A stretch of DNA of 64,000 bases from Adenanthera pavonina (Eukaryota > Streptophyta > Magnoliopsida > Fabales > Fabaceae), in NCBI GenBank assembly GCA_026686845.1, contig JAIVEN010000013.1:9940001-10004000 (forward strand), in the 5' to 3' direction. The position numbers and the translations under genes are program-made. Within the stretch, counting starts at the first letter, position 1. The number at the start of each line of letters is the position of its first letter. Positions 1 to 12,924 of the stretch are shown here, in pieces. The notes under the pieces are model-generated. The model was not told where the DNA came from. It saw only the letters and a program-made list of their open reading frames with translations, and searched no databases.

Positions 1-119
1 ACTTATGTCTTCTCTTTATTCTTCCTCCATCTTGTTTCCTCTGATCCTATACACATCATCAAGTATACTTCCTGTTAGCTTGAGACTAAGTCTATGATAA
101 CATATTGAAGGTTGTTACA
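1..119 (+). mobile_element. 3' end of a long Ty3-type LTR (family A), cut by window edge
   Basis: The first 119 bases match the last part of the full LTR at 2759-5256, including the shared run TTAGCTTGAGACTAAGT and the terminal TGTTACA. It is the right end of another copy in the same direction whose start lies outside the window. No target duplication can be tested. Confidence 0.7.
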
Positions 120-1355
120 AGTCCAGTGGAAACTGAACATTCAAATTTGTTTAGTTGGTAAAATACATGTGTATGTATGATAAATGAAAAAAAAAAAAGA
201 AAAACTTTTGCTGATGTCGCTTGAAGTCTAGGTTTATGGAATGCATTCAGATGGATCAATAATAATTCCATCTCAAGATTTTTGAAATGTTTCTACAAAT
301 TGGATGCTACTTTTATAAAATTGAAACTAAAAATTTTACCTAAATTATTTTCATGATTTTTGGGAAAGAAGAAATGCCACAAGCTATAGATAAGATGTAT
401 TTGGTGGCATCAATGAGTTTATATGAAAATGAGTACATCAACAACTTACAGGTCATCTGAGAAAAGTAAACATTGGGGATGGTTTGGATACTTCAGCACT
501 TGGAGTAAAACTATACTTCTTGTTGAACTCCTCCCTATACCCCAATCTTAGTGGTTTGATAGATAGGATATCACCAAATTAGCAAATTATGTTCCTATGT
601 TTTCCTTGGCTAAGCCATGCTTGGCAAAGATGTATCTTATTATTACAATGTTACTTTTGCAATGTGCTTAACTCTTGGTTAAGGTTCTTGCTCTGCTGGA
701 GTGTTAATATGTAATATTATTATGTGGTCTCAACTTTTAAAATATTAATAAAGTTGAAATGATGAATCTAAGCAAACAAACTTTGAGCCTCTTGAATTCA
801 AACAAGTATTTAGCCTGTGATTAAGAAATTTGATTAGTATGAGATGTCATACATGTATGATGTTTCTTGTATGTAGGCTAGTGTTTTTGTGTAAGTGAAG
901 TCATGTATCTAAACCATGATCCTCACTATGACTACTTTCAAGATGAAGTTGAATAGAAGTATGAGCATCACTAGGATTACTTTCAAGATGATTTTAACAC
1001 CAAGAATAGGGGGCAGCTATAGCAACTATATTGATGTATCTTTAAGTGACCTCTTGATTATTCTTATCCTTTTCTTTTCTTGGTCCTCTTAAGTATGAAT
1101 AGGTTCATTTTGGAAAACTTTTGTATTTAATGATACAATACAGATGTTGAAGAAGAGGGTGAAACTATTTTTCTAGTTGCAAAATTTTAGCTCTATGCCA
1201 TGGTGGGATGAGATTTTTGAAAGTGGAAAAAAATTAAGGGCTTTCAATTAAGATGAAGTAGGGTAATGCTTTACTTTTCTAGAGCATGAAGCATATGTAG
1301 CTAAATAATATTAGTGAGATCAAAAGCAAAAGCATATTGTATTAAATGCACTGAA
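120..1355. other. AT-rich stretch without recognisable gene
   Basis: No sustained reading frame, splice-site pattern or repeat boundary is visible. The following decayed coding fragment suggests that part of this stretch may be old transposon sequence, but nothing here can be named. Confidence 0.4.
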
Positions 1356-1547
1356 AGAAGGATTAATACTCCTTCTAGTAAGATCAATGCAAGTGTGATG
1401 ATGGCTGAATAAAGCATAAAGATTGTAGTTGAGCAAGTAGATACTACAAGAAAAATTAATCTAGAGAGAGAATAAAAGCTAATTGCAACCAATACAGCAT
1501 TAGAGGATGTCAAACTTGAACTGGAGGAACAAAGTTGTATATTTTAG
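1356..1547 (+). pseudogene. decayed coding fragment, family unknown
   Basis: One frame reads through about 63 codons with only two internal stops and has protein-like composition, with a charged helical end containing the stretch ALEDVKLELEEQ, suggestive of a coiled coil. It could be the tail of an old transposase, but I do not recognise the family. The surrounding sequence offers no matching domain. Chance is possible in a fragment this short. Confidence 0.25.
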
Positions 1548-1829
1548 TATTTTGTAAGAAATAAGCATTCCAAAGCCAACACAACTTCTATGATTATAAA
1601 TGTGCACTTCCATCAGATATTTTTTTAAAAATAATGTAAAATTAGTTGTAAACTTTGGGATATTTAAAATGTATAATTTCTTGGTCCATATGTATATATA
1701 GATATGTTGATTTTAATTTTGTTATAATTCATATGTATTTCCATGTGATAATTGTGTACTTACATAGGAAAATTGTGTATTTGCATGTTTCTTGGAATTA
1801 TTTACAAATCACAAAAGTTTTTCATTTAC

Positions 1830-2758
1830 CACAATTGAAATAAGATCATTTACATGTGATAATCATGTATTTACAAGTAAATATCATGTATTTGTGAGTG
1901 ACTCTAGGCTATTTACAATCTGTTTTAAGATTGGAGCTTATGTCTCAATGGTTGACCATAAGAAGTGATGGTCGACCAATTTATTAATTATCATACCTAA
2001 CTGATATTTGCAAGTGAATATTGTGTATTTACAAGTGATGATAGGCTATTTGCAAGTACTTTTCATACTTGGTGCTTATGTCTTAATGGTTAACCATCAA
2101 ATCTAATAGTCGACCAATGCATCAATTATCATATCTAATTAATATAATGTCATTTACAAGTAATAATTGTGCATTTACTAGTGCATATTTTGTACTTACA
2201 AGTGATGGTGGGCTATTTGCAAGTGATTTCAAATATGGTACTTATGTTCTAATGATCAACCATCAGATTTGATAGCCGACCAGTGCATTAATTGTTATGT
2301 CTAATTGATACAATATCATTAACAAGTAAATATCATGTATATACAAGTAAATATAATGTATTTGCAAGTGACCCTAGCCTATTTTTATATGCTTTTCAAA
2401 TCTAGTACTTATATCCCAATGGTCGACCATTAGATATAATGGTCAACTAGTGCATCAATTATCATGCCTAATTGATACAATGTTACCTACATGTGATAAT
2501 CATGTATCTACAAGTGAATATAGTGTATTTGCAAGTGACTCTAAGCTATGAGTAATTTTAAAAGTAAAAATTTAATATCTTAGGGAATTTAAAAGTGGTT
2601 CTGGTAATCATGTTGTAGTTGTAAATTTCCTAAAATCACTTGAAAATCCACTAATAATTTCCTAATTCACTTATACCAATTGGAAATGACAAGTCTTAAT
2701 TCAATATATCTAAATAATTCCATTTACAAGTTAAAGTCATGTATTAACATATGATAAT
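1830..2758. repeat. satellite-like array, block 1
   Basis: Degenerate head-to-tail units. The marker word GG(T/A)(G/A)CTTATG recurs near 1935, 2071, 2236 and 2403, giving a spacing of about 137 and then about 167 bp. Each unit contains phrases such as GTATTTACAAGTGA, GGCTATTTGCAAGT and a palindromic GGTCGACCA core with its inverted partner a few bases away. The block is cut at its right end by the solo LTR 2759-5256, whose flanks are both array sequence. Confidence 0.8.
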
Positions 2759-5256
2759 TGTAACAACTTACTACACCACACCTCTACACTTCACCAAAAA
2801 TTACGAAAAAATGGCCAACCAAAACCAAAACAGACACATCAAAGTGCAGCGTCAAGGCCTCAATAGTGGTGATTGGCGCAGCGGCCTGGCCTTTGCCATC
2901 GTGGCGTCCCTTGTTTATACCATATAAGCAATTTCTAAATTTCTAGGGTAAACTTTCAATGCTCATAACTTTATGCTCTGATCTCTAATTAACCTAATTC
3001 CAACTCTTATAGGTCACTCTCATCACAATCTATCCATAGACATCAATTTCACTCAAATCTGTCTCCGTATAGAGATTTTGGCCATGCGACACAGTTTTGG
3101 CTATTTTTTTTACCAAAACGCACTAGAAACGTCTTCCAATTACCATCCAAAGCAAATTGGCACTAGAGAACCATTCATATAGGTCCTATTTGACTCAACC
3201 AACTTATCCAAAGAGGTTTCACCTCAAAAGAGTGAGATTCAGCCCCTTGAACCCTTATTCCACTCAATGGGCTATATACCCAAAACATCCATACAAGGCC
3301 CAAAAACCTCCTTTGGGCTCACACACGACCATTCTCACTCATAAACACACCAAGACATGTATACATCACACCACATCATCCTAACTCATCATCATTAACA
3401 TCATCCCATATCATTCATCATCATTATATATATATACACTATACAACCATCATCATTATAGTCATCATGATCCTCATATCAATTACAAATGTACTATCCT
3501 ACTTGGCACAATGTATCATATAAGCAATACACACACTACCGTGACTTGAATATTCCCGCATTAGAGAGACTACAACTCCCTTGTTTTCTCTAGACTAGTA
3601 TTAGAGCCTTCATTTGAAATGTTAGTCATGGGAGGGGGTGTGAGACAAAGTCTCAGTAACCAAGAACACACATAGGCAATCTATATAATAATTCATATAA
3701 TAATGCACATGGTGTAATGAATGCAAAATGTCATGGATTGCATGTCTCCCTCATACATGACTAGAACCACAAACTGACGTCATCACATGATATTTTAAAT
3801 AGGTGACTCTCTTCCAACAGTTGATGAAAACTAATTTCGGAACATCACCAACCTCACCTCACACTAATGCAACCCAGTTATAGGTTACATTAGTGTTTGG
3901 ACTGTGGCTCTTCTCCCCTAGAACACCATGAATTGGTGGTGATTTCGGGAAGGTGCAGTCTACTACCACTTGGTTCTCTAAGCCATAGGAGAGGATTTAA
4001 TGGCAGGGATCCCTTCCTTATTTCACCATATCATATATCACATCATCATATCATATCTCATCATCACCACCCAATCCACCATTTCTCACAATGTACATAT
4101 GGTAATGATACTCATGCCATGTCATCTTGTTTATATCACTACAAAATTATCATCATATTCATCATCATGATCATGCTAGCATGCTATTTACATGTGTAAT
4201 GTCATGTTCATCAACATCACATATCAATGCTAGGAAATTGAAATCCATACTACGTCTAGCCGTATACATACCATGATATATAGAAAAATCATACACATAC
4301 ATAACAATATCGTGGTATGAATGGGGACATACACATATATACATATATATATATATAAATACACATCAGCAAATAACAAATAAACACAACACTCAGTTAC
4401 CTCAGGTTGTCAATGTTACACACATACACAGATTCTACAAGCTTCTAGGATTATCAACCCATGACTTGTACTCCTTCGATCAACCAAGCAATCACTACAA
4501 TGTCATAATATCTATTATCAACATATAGCATAATTTTCCAAATTCCACAATTCAACTAATCATGCTTAACCCAAGGTTCTAACAACGTTTTCATGTATCA
4601 TTGAGCTTCTAATGATCATTCAAATCCTAACCATTCCCATTCATTTTGGATTCCATACACCCTCAAGCAATTCCAACCTAGGGTTCCTCATAAATCACAC
4701 ATACTTCCTCTAAAACTCATGCGCAAGCATCATTAATGTTAAATAACACATTTTTAATCCTATTAAATCCATTTTAATTGGCAGGATTTGGCCAAAATTG
4801 AAAACCCAACATATATACTTGAAAATCCATCTTAAAACTGAAGAGAAATGGAAAGGAAAGAGCAAGAATCACTTACGCACTTGTAATCAAGATTCCAAAG
4901 TCCGAAATCACTCTGAAAAGCTGGTAAAAGCAAACCCTAGTAAAACCTTCTTCTCCCTCTTTGATTTTCTTTACATTTTCTCCATCTGAAACTCATCCAA
5001 TATAAACCAAGTTCTTGACTTTCGCCACGGCACTAGTAAGTTCACTGCAATGCAAGTGCTCTTGGCTTGGAAAAATTGTAATATCCTAAGTGTCTCTTGT
5101 TACGGCAGCCCTGTACTTTGCCACGACATGGTCTTTCTTTGTTTCATTTTCATATTTTGTCTCATTTGGATCATTTCTCCGGTCCTGCAACATTATTAAG
5201 TTTACTTCCCATTAGCTTGAGACTAAGTTTGAGATAGTGTAATGAGGGTTGTTACA
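2759..5256 (+). mobile_element. solo LTR, family A, copy 1 (2.5 kb)
   Basis: It starts TGTAACAACTTA and ends GGTTGTTACA, the TG...CA ends of an LTR. The adjoining 5 bp are ATAAT (2754-2758) and ATAAC (5257-5261), a target duplication with one mismatch, and both flanks are the same satellite array. No second LTR, gag or pol lies beside it, so it is a solo LTR. TGTAACACCC-type ends are common in plant Ty3/gypsy chromovirus (Tekay-like) LTRs; that assignment is inference. It contains a conserved inverted repeat (4267-4279 with 4307-4319) and a second palindromic block near 3918-3945. The ORFs inside are low-complexity and not genes. Confidence 0.85.
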
Positions 5257-6080
5257 ATAACCATGTATTTACAAGTTAAATTAATAAGTGATAATCGTGT
5301 ATTAACAAGTGATAACTATATATTTACAATTTAAATTCATGTATTTGCAGGTGACGTTGGACTATTTGTAAGTGATTTTAGGATTTGGAGTTTATGTTGA
5401 CCATGAGAGGAGACCTTCTCTGATGGTCAACCAGTGCATCAATTTTCATATGTAACCAATACACTGTCATTTGCATGTGATAATCATATATTTATAAGTG
5501 AATATCATGTATTTGCGAGTGACTCTAAGCTATTTACAAGTGGTTTTAGAATTGGTGCTTATGTCCCAATGGTTAACAATGTTGTAAAGAAGTGAGAATT
5601 CATTGTAAATAAGTGATGACTAATTGTAAATCCACAAGGATGACTAATGGTAAATCCATGAGGATTAGTTGCAAATTAGTGAGAATTAATTGTAAATGAA
5701 CTTGTAAATAACTAAGATCCACTGTAAATCCACAAGGATTAATTCCTAATTAGCGAGGATCAATTATTAATGCATGAAAATCAATGTATTTACAAGTGAA
5801 AATCATTTTTTTGCATGTGCTATTAGATTATTTACAAGTCACAAGTTTGATCTATTTACCATAACTGATACCAAACTATTTACAAGTGAAATTTGTGTTT
5901 ATGCATGTTCTATTAGGTTATTTACAAGTTAGAGGCATGGTACATTTACCATATAATTGATACCTTGTCATTTATATGCAATAATCATGTATTTACAAGT
6001 AAAAATAATGTATTTGCAAGTGATATTGTCATGATAGTTGACCATCAGAGGAGGCCTCCTCTGATGATTACCAATGCATA
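5257..6080. repeat. satellite-like array, block 2
   Basis: It continues block 1 after the solo LTR: ACAAGTGATAATCGTGTATT, GGTCAACCAGTGCATCAATT and related phrases. Two units carry an expanded palindrome: 5400-5432 imperfect, and 6043-6066 a perfect 24-bp palindrome centred on AGGCCT. Between 5580 and 5770 the array is replaced by shorter units built on GTAAATCCA(C/T)(A/G)AGGAT, spaced about 35-40 bp. Confidence 0.75.
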
Positions 6081-7425
6081 AGAGTTCTTCCACCCCCATC
6101 CCCATTAACCTCATCACTCGTAAAAACTTGATCGTGATCCTACAAGGAAGGTAGTGAGTTTATCAATCCAAATTTTTTATCCCCAAAGTGACAATCAAAT
6201 TGAGAACTCAAATTAAAAAAGAAAGAAATAGAAAACAAAACAAAGTTTGAGTTTAATTTAGTTCTAGAAGCATAAAGGGATCAAGATTCACTTTATAGGA
6301 TAACTAGATTCTATTCTTTAGTTAGACTCTGCACAATTATAATAACCATTGTTTCTAAAATGTCCTAATTACCTTTTAATCAATTAGTTATTATTTAATT
6401 ATGATTCAATTTGCTATCGTGCAATCAAAATTTCTAATTAAACCTTAAAAACTACAACGTGTATTACCATAAATTTCTAATTTTATCTCTAGATTAGTTA
6501 TTCATGTTTATCTCTCTAAATCTAGGTTCATTCTTCACCTCTCAATCCATCAAATTTACCCATTAATTAGATTTTATAATGATCAAACATAAAATCCACA
6601 TGAATGAACACAAGGGATAAATATAATAAAAAGACAAATTAAATATGTCTTGAAGAACAAATCCGCAAAGTCAACACTAAAGAAAATAAATCCAATCCAT
6701 CCCAGTCAAGCTATATCCTTACCTTCGACTGGGAAATTTCACTACTCATAACAATAGCAATTGAAACAAAACTAAAATCCTAGACCATGATAAGAATAAC
6801 AAGAAGAAAGAGTTATAAAGGAAAATATAATCTTGCTTCAATACTCCTTAGATCTCCTTACTTTCTCTTTATAGGTTGCTTCTAGTTACTACCAGATGTG
6901 TTTGAACCGTATTCTCTGACTTCTAAGTGCGTTTTTTAATCCTCTCTTGTGTTTTTGTTGTGTCTCCATTTATAAGAAAAGTCCAAAAGCCTAGAAAGGC
7001 CCAATAAATCATGAAAACACATAAAAATTAAATATGCATATCAAACGAGCCAATGCTGGGCCCATATTAATTTCCTTCACCCGACACCGGTTTGACGCAT
7101 TCTTTGCCCAAGTTGCGAGACCACCGGTGCCGCCTGGGTTCCTTCATGGCTGACTAGGTGCCGGGTCCTCTCATTAATTTTCTTCTTCTTCGCTTCCTCA
7201 CCCGTCCATAGGTGAGGAGATTAGCAGGGATCAGGTGGATGTACTCTTATGCATTTTGCTCCAACTTTTTGGCTCTATATAGCTCAAAATCCTCATAAGT
7301 ATTCATGTGATGCAAATATATTTTAAGTTATGCAAAATCATGCCAAAAAGTATCAAATCACAATATTGTAGGATGAAAATAGATACAAAATGTGGGTATT
7401 TTATATGTATTAAATAGACATATCA
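6081..7425. mobile_element. insertion of non-array DNA between satellite blocks
   Basis: Array phrases stop after about 6080 and resume at about 7426. On the minus strand the piece begins TGATATGTCTATTTAATAC, which resembles the start of a plant LTR, but I could not find matching 5-bp flanks or a convincing opposite end. No coding sequence is seen. It contains a GC-richer patch near 7060-7240. It may be a truncated solo LTR. Confidence 0.4.
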
Positions 7426-7965
7426 ATATCGTGTATTTGTAAATAACTCTAGGCTATTTGTAAGTGGTTTTGGAATTGGTGCTTTTGCCCTTGATGGTTG
7501 ATCAATTGTCATATCTAACTAATACAATGTCATTTATATCTAATAATTGTGTATTTACATGTGATAATAGGTTATTTGCAAGTATTTTTTTAATCTAGTG
7601 CTTCTATCCCGATAGTCGACCATTAGAGGAGGCCTCTTCTAATGGTTGGCCAGTGTATCAATTATTATACTTAACTGATACAATGTCATTTAAATGTGAT
7701 AATTATGTATTCACAAGTGAATTTCGTGTATTTACAAGTAAATCTCGCAGATTTAGAAGTAATTTTAGGCTATTTATAAGTGGTTTTGGAATTAATACTT
7801 ATGTCCCAATGGTCGATCATCAAAAGCGATGGTCGACTAGTGCATCAATTGTCACACTTAACTAATATAATGTCATTTATACGTGATAATTGTGCATTTA
7901 CAAGTGAATATCGTGTATCTGCAATTGACTCTGGGCTATTTGTAAGTAATTGCTGGAAAAGTCAC
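7426..7965. repeat. satellite-like array, block 3
   Basis: About three more units with the same phrases. 7612-7646 has a near-perfect palindrome centred on AGGCCT, and 7808-7839 has the shorter form in which two GGTCGACCA-like arms flank a 9-10 bp spacer. The overlapping ORFs here arise from the repeat and change frame between units, so they are not genes. Confidence 0.75.
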
Positions 7966-9250
7966 CACTGCCATAAAGTTGCTGGAGGAAGCTATAGTCG
8001 CTAGTGGCCTACACTGGAAAAGTTGCCAGCATCAGAAACCATAGCATGAAAGTTGCCGAAGAAAGTTGTCATTGCCGATAACTTTTATTGGAAAAGTCAC
8101 TGGAGGAAGGAGGGCGGAGGAGGAAGAAAAAGGAGGAAAGACATTTTGGACTTTTCAGCTGAAAACTTATTTCCAATTTGCAATTAAGGGTAGATATTTG
8201 GAATTGGGCCATATTGTGTAACCAAACTGGAATTAATTTCATTCGTTGGTATTTAATTAGTTTTTTCTCTTCTTTCATTTCTAAATAAAAAAAAAGGGAA
8301 GAGCCGTAGAGTCAAGAATATGGGTTACAATAGATGGGTTGACCCATTTAACTTGTGAAAGGTAAGGTTAGGTTGCAAAAAATGCAATCCATTTAAAATA
8401 GGCCAAAATCAACCCAAACCAAAAAAACCTATGGGTTAAACGAGCTAACCCGCAATTTGTATAGATTGACTTTTTTTTTCCCAGATCAGGTGGCTTACAT
8501 TAGCAGAAGTTGTAGACTCATTTTTTAGCCAGAAAAAATGATGATGTTAGCCGTTAAGAACGAGAAAATCAAAATCACTCTTAGACTCTCAATAACACCA
8601 TGCACAATTACACACACTTACCACACGGTCTACACCATACTAGTTCTCCATTCCTCGCTATAAGGGTTTTTTATTTTCATTATCATGAATTCATGACTAA
8701 GACTCACAAATTCTAGAGTTCATCTGGTGAAGGTTGAAGTCAAATAGAGGAGGCAGATTGATTAAATAGCAAAGCAAGGTAGTGAGCAATTGTGAGACTA
8801 GGTGCGAGGGTTTTCAACTTCATCTCTCAATTTCTAATTTTCCTTCTTATTTTTTGTTGATTTCTAATTGGCAACTTGATAATATGGCTAGAAAGATGTA
8901 CACCTAGGTATTTTTTATCCTAATTTTTTTTGTCAATTTCTAAAAGAGGGTTTTTGACTTTTTGATCATCAATTTCTAATCGTCGTTTGTCAGTTTTTGA
9001 TCGCATTCAACTTCAAGGGTGATTGTGAGTTACAACCATCCTTTTCCTGCATGACTAGTTTCTGATCGTCATTCATTAGTTTTGTTCTCCACCACCACGT
9101 GTCCTTATTGCCTTGCGTCTTCTTCACACAAACATCAAATTGAATCTTTTGATCTGGTTAGTTATACATTTTGGGTCATTTTCTTCTTTTTTTTTTTTTT
9201 ACTTTTTTAGGTACATCTTTCTTATTTTTATTACTTGGAAGCATCCCTAC
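7966..9250. other. no gene; repeat-derived and AT-rich DNA
   Basis: 7966-8110 holds short internal repeats on the theme GGAAAAGTT/CACTGG. 8300-8470 has several GGGTT-type words, including a self-complementary GGGTTGACCC. The latter resembles the subterminal regions of plant hAT elements and may be the left side of the hAT relic at 12925-17730, but no terminal inverted repeat could be fixed. The rest shows no structure. Confidence 0.35.
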
Positions 9251-10029
9251 AGTAACACCTTATACTTAGGACATTTCCCATGTATTAGACTCCAATTATG
9301 TCCATTATTACATGATTAGAGACTTGATTACATAAAAATATCAAAATAGATTTTTTCTTTATTTCGGGTATCGTTCATTGTGTATTTTCCATTTTACCCG
9401 ACGGACTTTGAAAATTCGTAACTATGCTAAGTTACAAAGCCATAACATTATACATGATTTTATACAAATTTCCAAAATGATATATCACTATTGGCTCTAT
9501 TTGCTCAAAAATCATGCTCCTCCTTTATCCACTTAGTTTTACATTGATCTTTGACATACTTTGACGCTATCATGGTTAGTCATTTGAAAAGGAATAAGAT
9601 TCAAAGAATCTTAGTAGCAACAATCAAAATGCAAGCCATTATCATAAAATCCTCATTCAATCACATTAAAACTTTAACAATTTTATAAAAAATTGGGTAG
9701 AGTTTCCCCTTGAATTTTGGCTATCCAGGGGTCTGAAAAACCCTCAAATAACTCAGCCAAAGGCAACAAATCATCACAAATCAACAATACAATCAATCGG
9801 CATATCATCAAAATCATTGCAATCTATATGACGATATAATGCAAGCATAGGTTTGGTTACTACCTGATAGCTTTGCAATACTTTCCAAATTTTGTAAACT
9901 CTTCTTTTGGCCTTCCAACACTTCTTAGGATCCTATAGCATCACAAAATGAGGCCATTAGCTGCTGATTACATAACTCCCTTCACAAAGTCTCACATTGA
10001 AAACCTTAAATTTCCAACTTGATTTCTAC

Positions 10030-10960
10030 TTGGCTTCGATGTTCTGAGAACTGGACCAGACCGGTTGGACCGTCACCCGGAGTGAAAAATGGCTCGGTTT
10101 TCAGCTTTGGATCGTTTGAGGGGTTGGATTGGATTGAACTACTTAGAACCGGTTTTTGAGCCAGAAACTAGAATTGAGCCGGGAATTGGAGCGATTTTTA
10201 GAGAACCAAACGATTTTTTAAATTGGGTAAAATTTAACTTAAATTTAATTTTTTTACCAAAATTATTAATTATAAAAATTATTAGAGAGTAAAACACTAT
10301 TTTTCTTTTTATTTTAAAATTGCTAATTATAAAAATGAACAATTTCATTGTATTATATTCCCTCTGTCCCAAATTATAAGAGAATTTTGAGACTCTCCAT
10401 TTATTCCAAAATAAAAGAGACATGGATAAAATTTGTGAAGTAATTAATATTATTTTCTTTTTATACCCTTGAGTAATTAAGGTTGTATTGATAATTACTA
10501 ATAATTAATTATTCTTGCTCCAAACTTTTAATGTGGGCAATTCGGAAAAGAAATTAAAATTGTAGCACAATTAATGAGTTTAACTACCAAAATTGTTTTT
10601 TTCTTAATATAAATGATGTAATTATTTGTTTCTTATAATTAGGGACGAAGGAAGTATAGTCATTTTATAATATTATGATCATATAGTATTATCATGTTAA
10701 AATATTTTAACATTATTTTCAATGATTTAACATATATTATTACTATGTGAGCTTATTAACTTATTATGAACTTAAACTACTTAAATTTATTCTATTAACA
10801 ATTTAATATTTTCTTTTTATACATATATTATTATATATAATATTATTTTTACTTAATTATTATGTCACTGGTTTAACCACTGGTCTAACCGGTTGAACCA
10901 TAAAATCGTGACCTGGTGACATTTGTGGTATAATGTCCAGTCTGATTTTTAAAACATTGC
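10030..10960. mobile_element. GGTT-rich Mutator-type MITE
   Basis: Both ends are built of ACCGGTT/GGTTGAACC words. The left region has AGACCGGTTGGACC and the right has TAACCGGTTGAACC followed by CAGTCTGATTTTTAAAACATTG, whose complement resembles the left end loosely. The type matches the element at 26879-27467 and is familiar from many eudicots as non-autonomous Mutator-related elements. Ends are given to about 10 bp. It is itself interrupted by a Stowaway MITE. Confidence 0.6.
10358..10654. mobile_element. Stowaway-like (Tc1/mariner) MITE
   Basis: The terminal inverted repeats are TTCCCTCTGTCCCAAATTAT at the left and its near-complement ATAATTAGGGACGAAGGAAG at the right, bounded by TA at 10356-10357 and 10655-10656, the mariner target duplication. 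The CTCCCTCCGTCCC-type end is diagnostic of plant Stowaway elements. It is about 297 bp with no coding capacity. Confidence 0.8.
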
Positions 10961-12924
10961 TTAGCTTTTCTTGTATAACATACTTATTCTTACATAATTT
11001 GAACCTAAGGAATCCATTTTTGGGGTCAAAATCATAAGATTCCCTTTCCTTTTCAAACCCTAAATAGGTAGAAAATTTCCAAAAAAATGTAGAAAAATAA
11101 CTACCAGATTAATTTGTAATACAATGGTATATCTTTAATCCTTGAAACCTATACATCACTTTTCATTGATTAATTTCTTCATGGCTTCATTTTCTCTGTC
11201 TACTCTCTCTCTAGGCAGAAAATTTTAGTAGGAAAATAAGAGAAAATAAGCTATGAAAACTCTTCCAAATTCAAGAGAACATAAGATAATAGTCATAATA
11301 TGTTACCTTAGCAATTTGAATCCAAACTTTACCTCTTGTCTTCTTTTTTTACTTCCTTTGTTTCACGAGTTCTCCCCCCCTTTCAGCTATTGTTTGCATC
11401 TTGAATGAGTGAGAAAGATGATGGTTAATGACTTAATAGGATAAATATCTAATAAAGCTAATTAATTAATTTTATCTTTAACATTTAGTTGCCTTTTTGA
11501 AATTAAAGCTTTTCACAAAATTTCCATGATGTTCGAGCAGCTGGCCAGACGTGCTCCACCTCATTTTTGGCCAAAAAATTGCTTCAATTATTTAAATGGA
11601 TCAAAATACCTTTTACTAATTAAATTTACCTGTACTGATTAAATATTTTTATCAAAATTGTCATTAAATTGGTACAGGACTATCCAAAAATAAATTTTAG
11701 ACTAAAATCATTATCTAGGCCGAAAATACATTTTATCAAGATCCATTCAGTGTCTTTGAATTGGTACTTCCTTTTTCTGCAATCCAAACTGACTTTTATC
11801 GGGTAAAATATTAATATCAAACCCTAATTGCCCAATAAATATTATTTTAATCTTAATAAATTCCTTACTATATTCCATTGGGCTTAACTCATTAACAGAT
11901 TTATTTCGACTATAATTTTTCATATTTCCAAAAATACCCCTGACTCGGGATAAATTTATAATTTTTTAAACTTTTAGATCATTATGTGTAATTTTTCCCA
12001 AAATTCATAAATTTTTCTCCACTTCCTTTCCCCTTTTTTTATTTTCTTTTTCTTTCTCTTTTCTTATCTTTTCTTTTTTCAAGGGTAAAATCGTTATTTT
12101 ATCATTTTTCCTTCTAATCAAGATAATTGACCTCTTTACTCTATTTTATATAAAACAATATATACCTATTTTTGTAAATTTCTTATACATTTTATGATAC
12201 AAACATTTTTTCCTTGAGATTTAAATCCAATGTTTACATTTTACTTCTAATATGGGAAATGACCGTTTTGTCCCTTAAATTGGGTCAAAAACTTAATTGT
12301 CTATTCTTCTGGGCACTTTCTTATAATTTTACTCAAAGATCAATTTTTTATTATTTCTTTTTCACTATTTACATTAACTTTCAAATTGATCTATCTCTCA
12401 ACTTGGATCTCTCGGTTATACAATACTTATACTGTTGCACTCTACTCAGAACAAAGTTCTATTCAAGTGGTATATTGTATACCTTCCGGAGTAAGTTCAG
12501 GAATTAATTTCAATTAAAAACCTTATGAAAAATTAATTTCAATTAAAAACCAAACATAAGTTCTTTTGAAAATTAGATGAGAAATTAATTCCTTCTAAAG
12601 CCCGAGTATATGTATAGCCTTTTCATCTCACTTTGTTTCTCATTTTTTATACATTTTATTGCATCTCCCTAAAAATAGGGATATTACACCCACAAAATAA
12701 ATCTAAAAAAAAATAACACACACACAAACACACTGGGAGATTTTTACATTTGAAAATTTTGAGTAATTCTTATCTTTAATTTCTGGACATCTCTTATGTA
12801 TGTCTTGCTCCTTCTGCTAGTGATTGTCACTTTGTGAGTTGCCTGTTTGTCATTTTTTTTTTGTGATGGTTTTAATCATTGTATGCATTGTTGTTTTTTT
12901 TAACACTTGCAGTACTAGTATAAC

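Larger units (their letters stand above)
9251..12688 (+). mobile_element. probable solo LTR with nested MITEs
   Basis: The left end AGTAACACCTTATACTTAGG and right end GGGATATTACA fit TGTAACACC...TTACA-type LTR ends (first base changed). The 5-bp flanks are CCTAC (9246-9250) and CCCAC (12689-12693), one mismatch. Removing the nested MITE (about 930 bp) leaves about 2.5 kb, the size of the other solo LTRs here. Phrases such as GGGGTCTGAAAAACCC and the short reach of ordered sequence fit a Ty3-type LTR. No coding potential is seen. The ends are diverged, so this call is moderate. Confidence 0.5.

Noticed and set aside
3897..4199. ORFs within solo LTR copies, also near 15769-15963 and 48999-49211
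   Set aside because: They come from the conserved palindromic block of the LTR family on different strands and do not keep one frame between copies.
6081..7425. Complete LTR element between satellite blocks
   Set aside because: One plausible end only; no matching target duplication could be found, so it is listed just as an insertion.
7653..8004. ORFs across satellite block 3
   Set aside because: They follow the repeat unit and overlap in different frames; no protein character.
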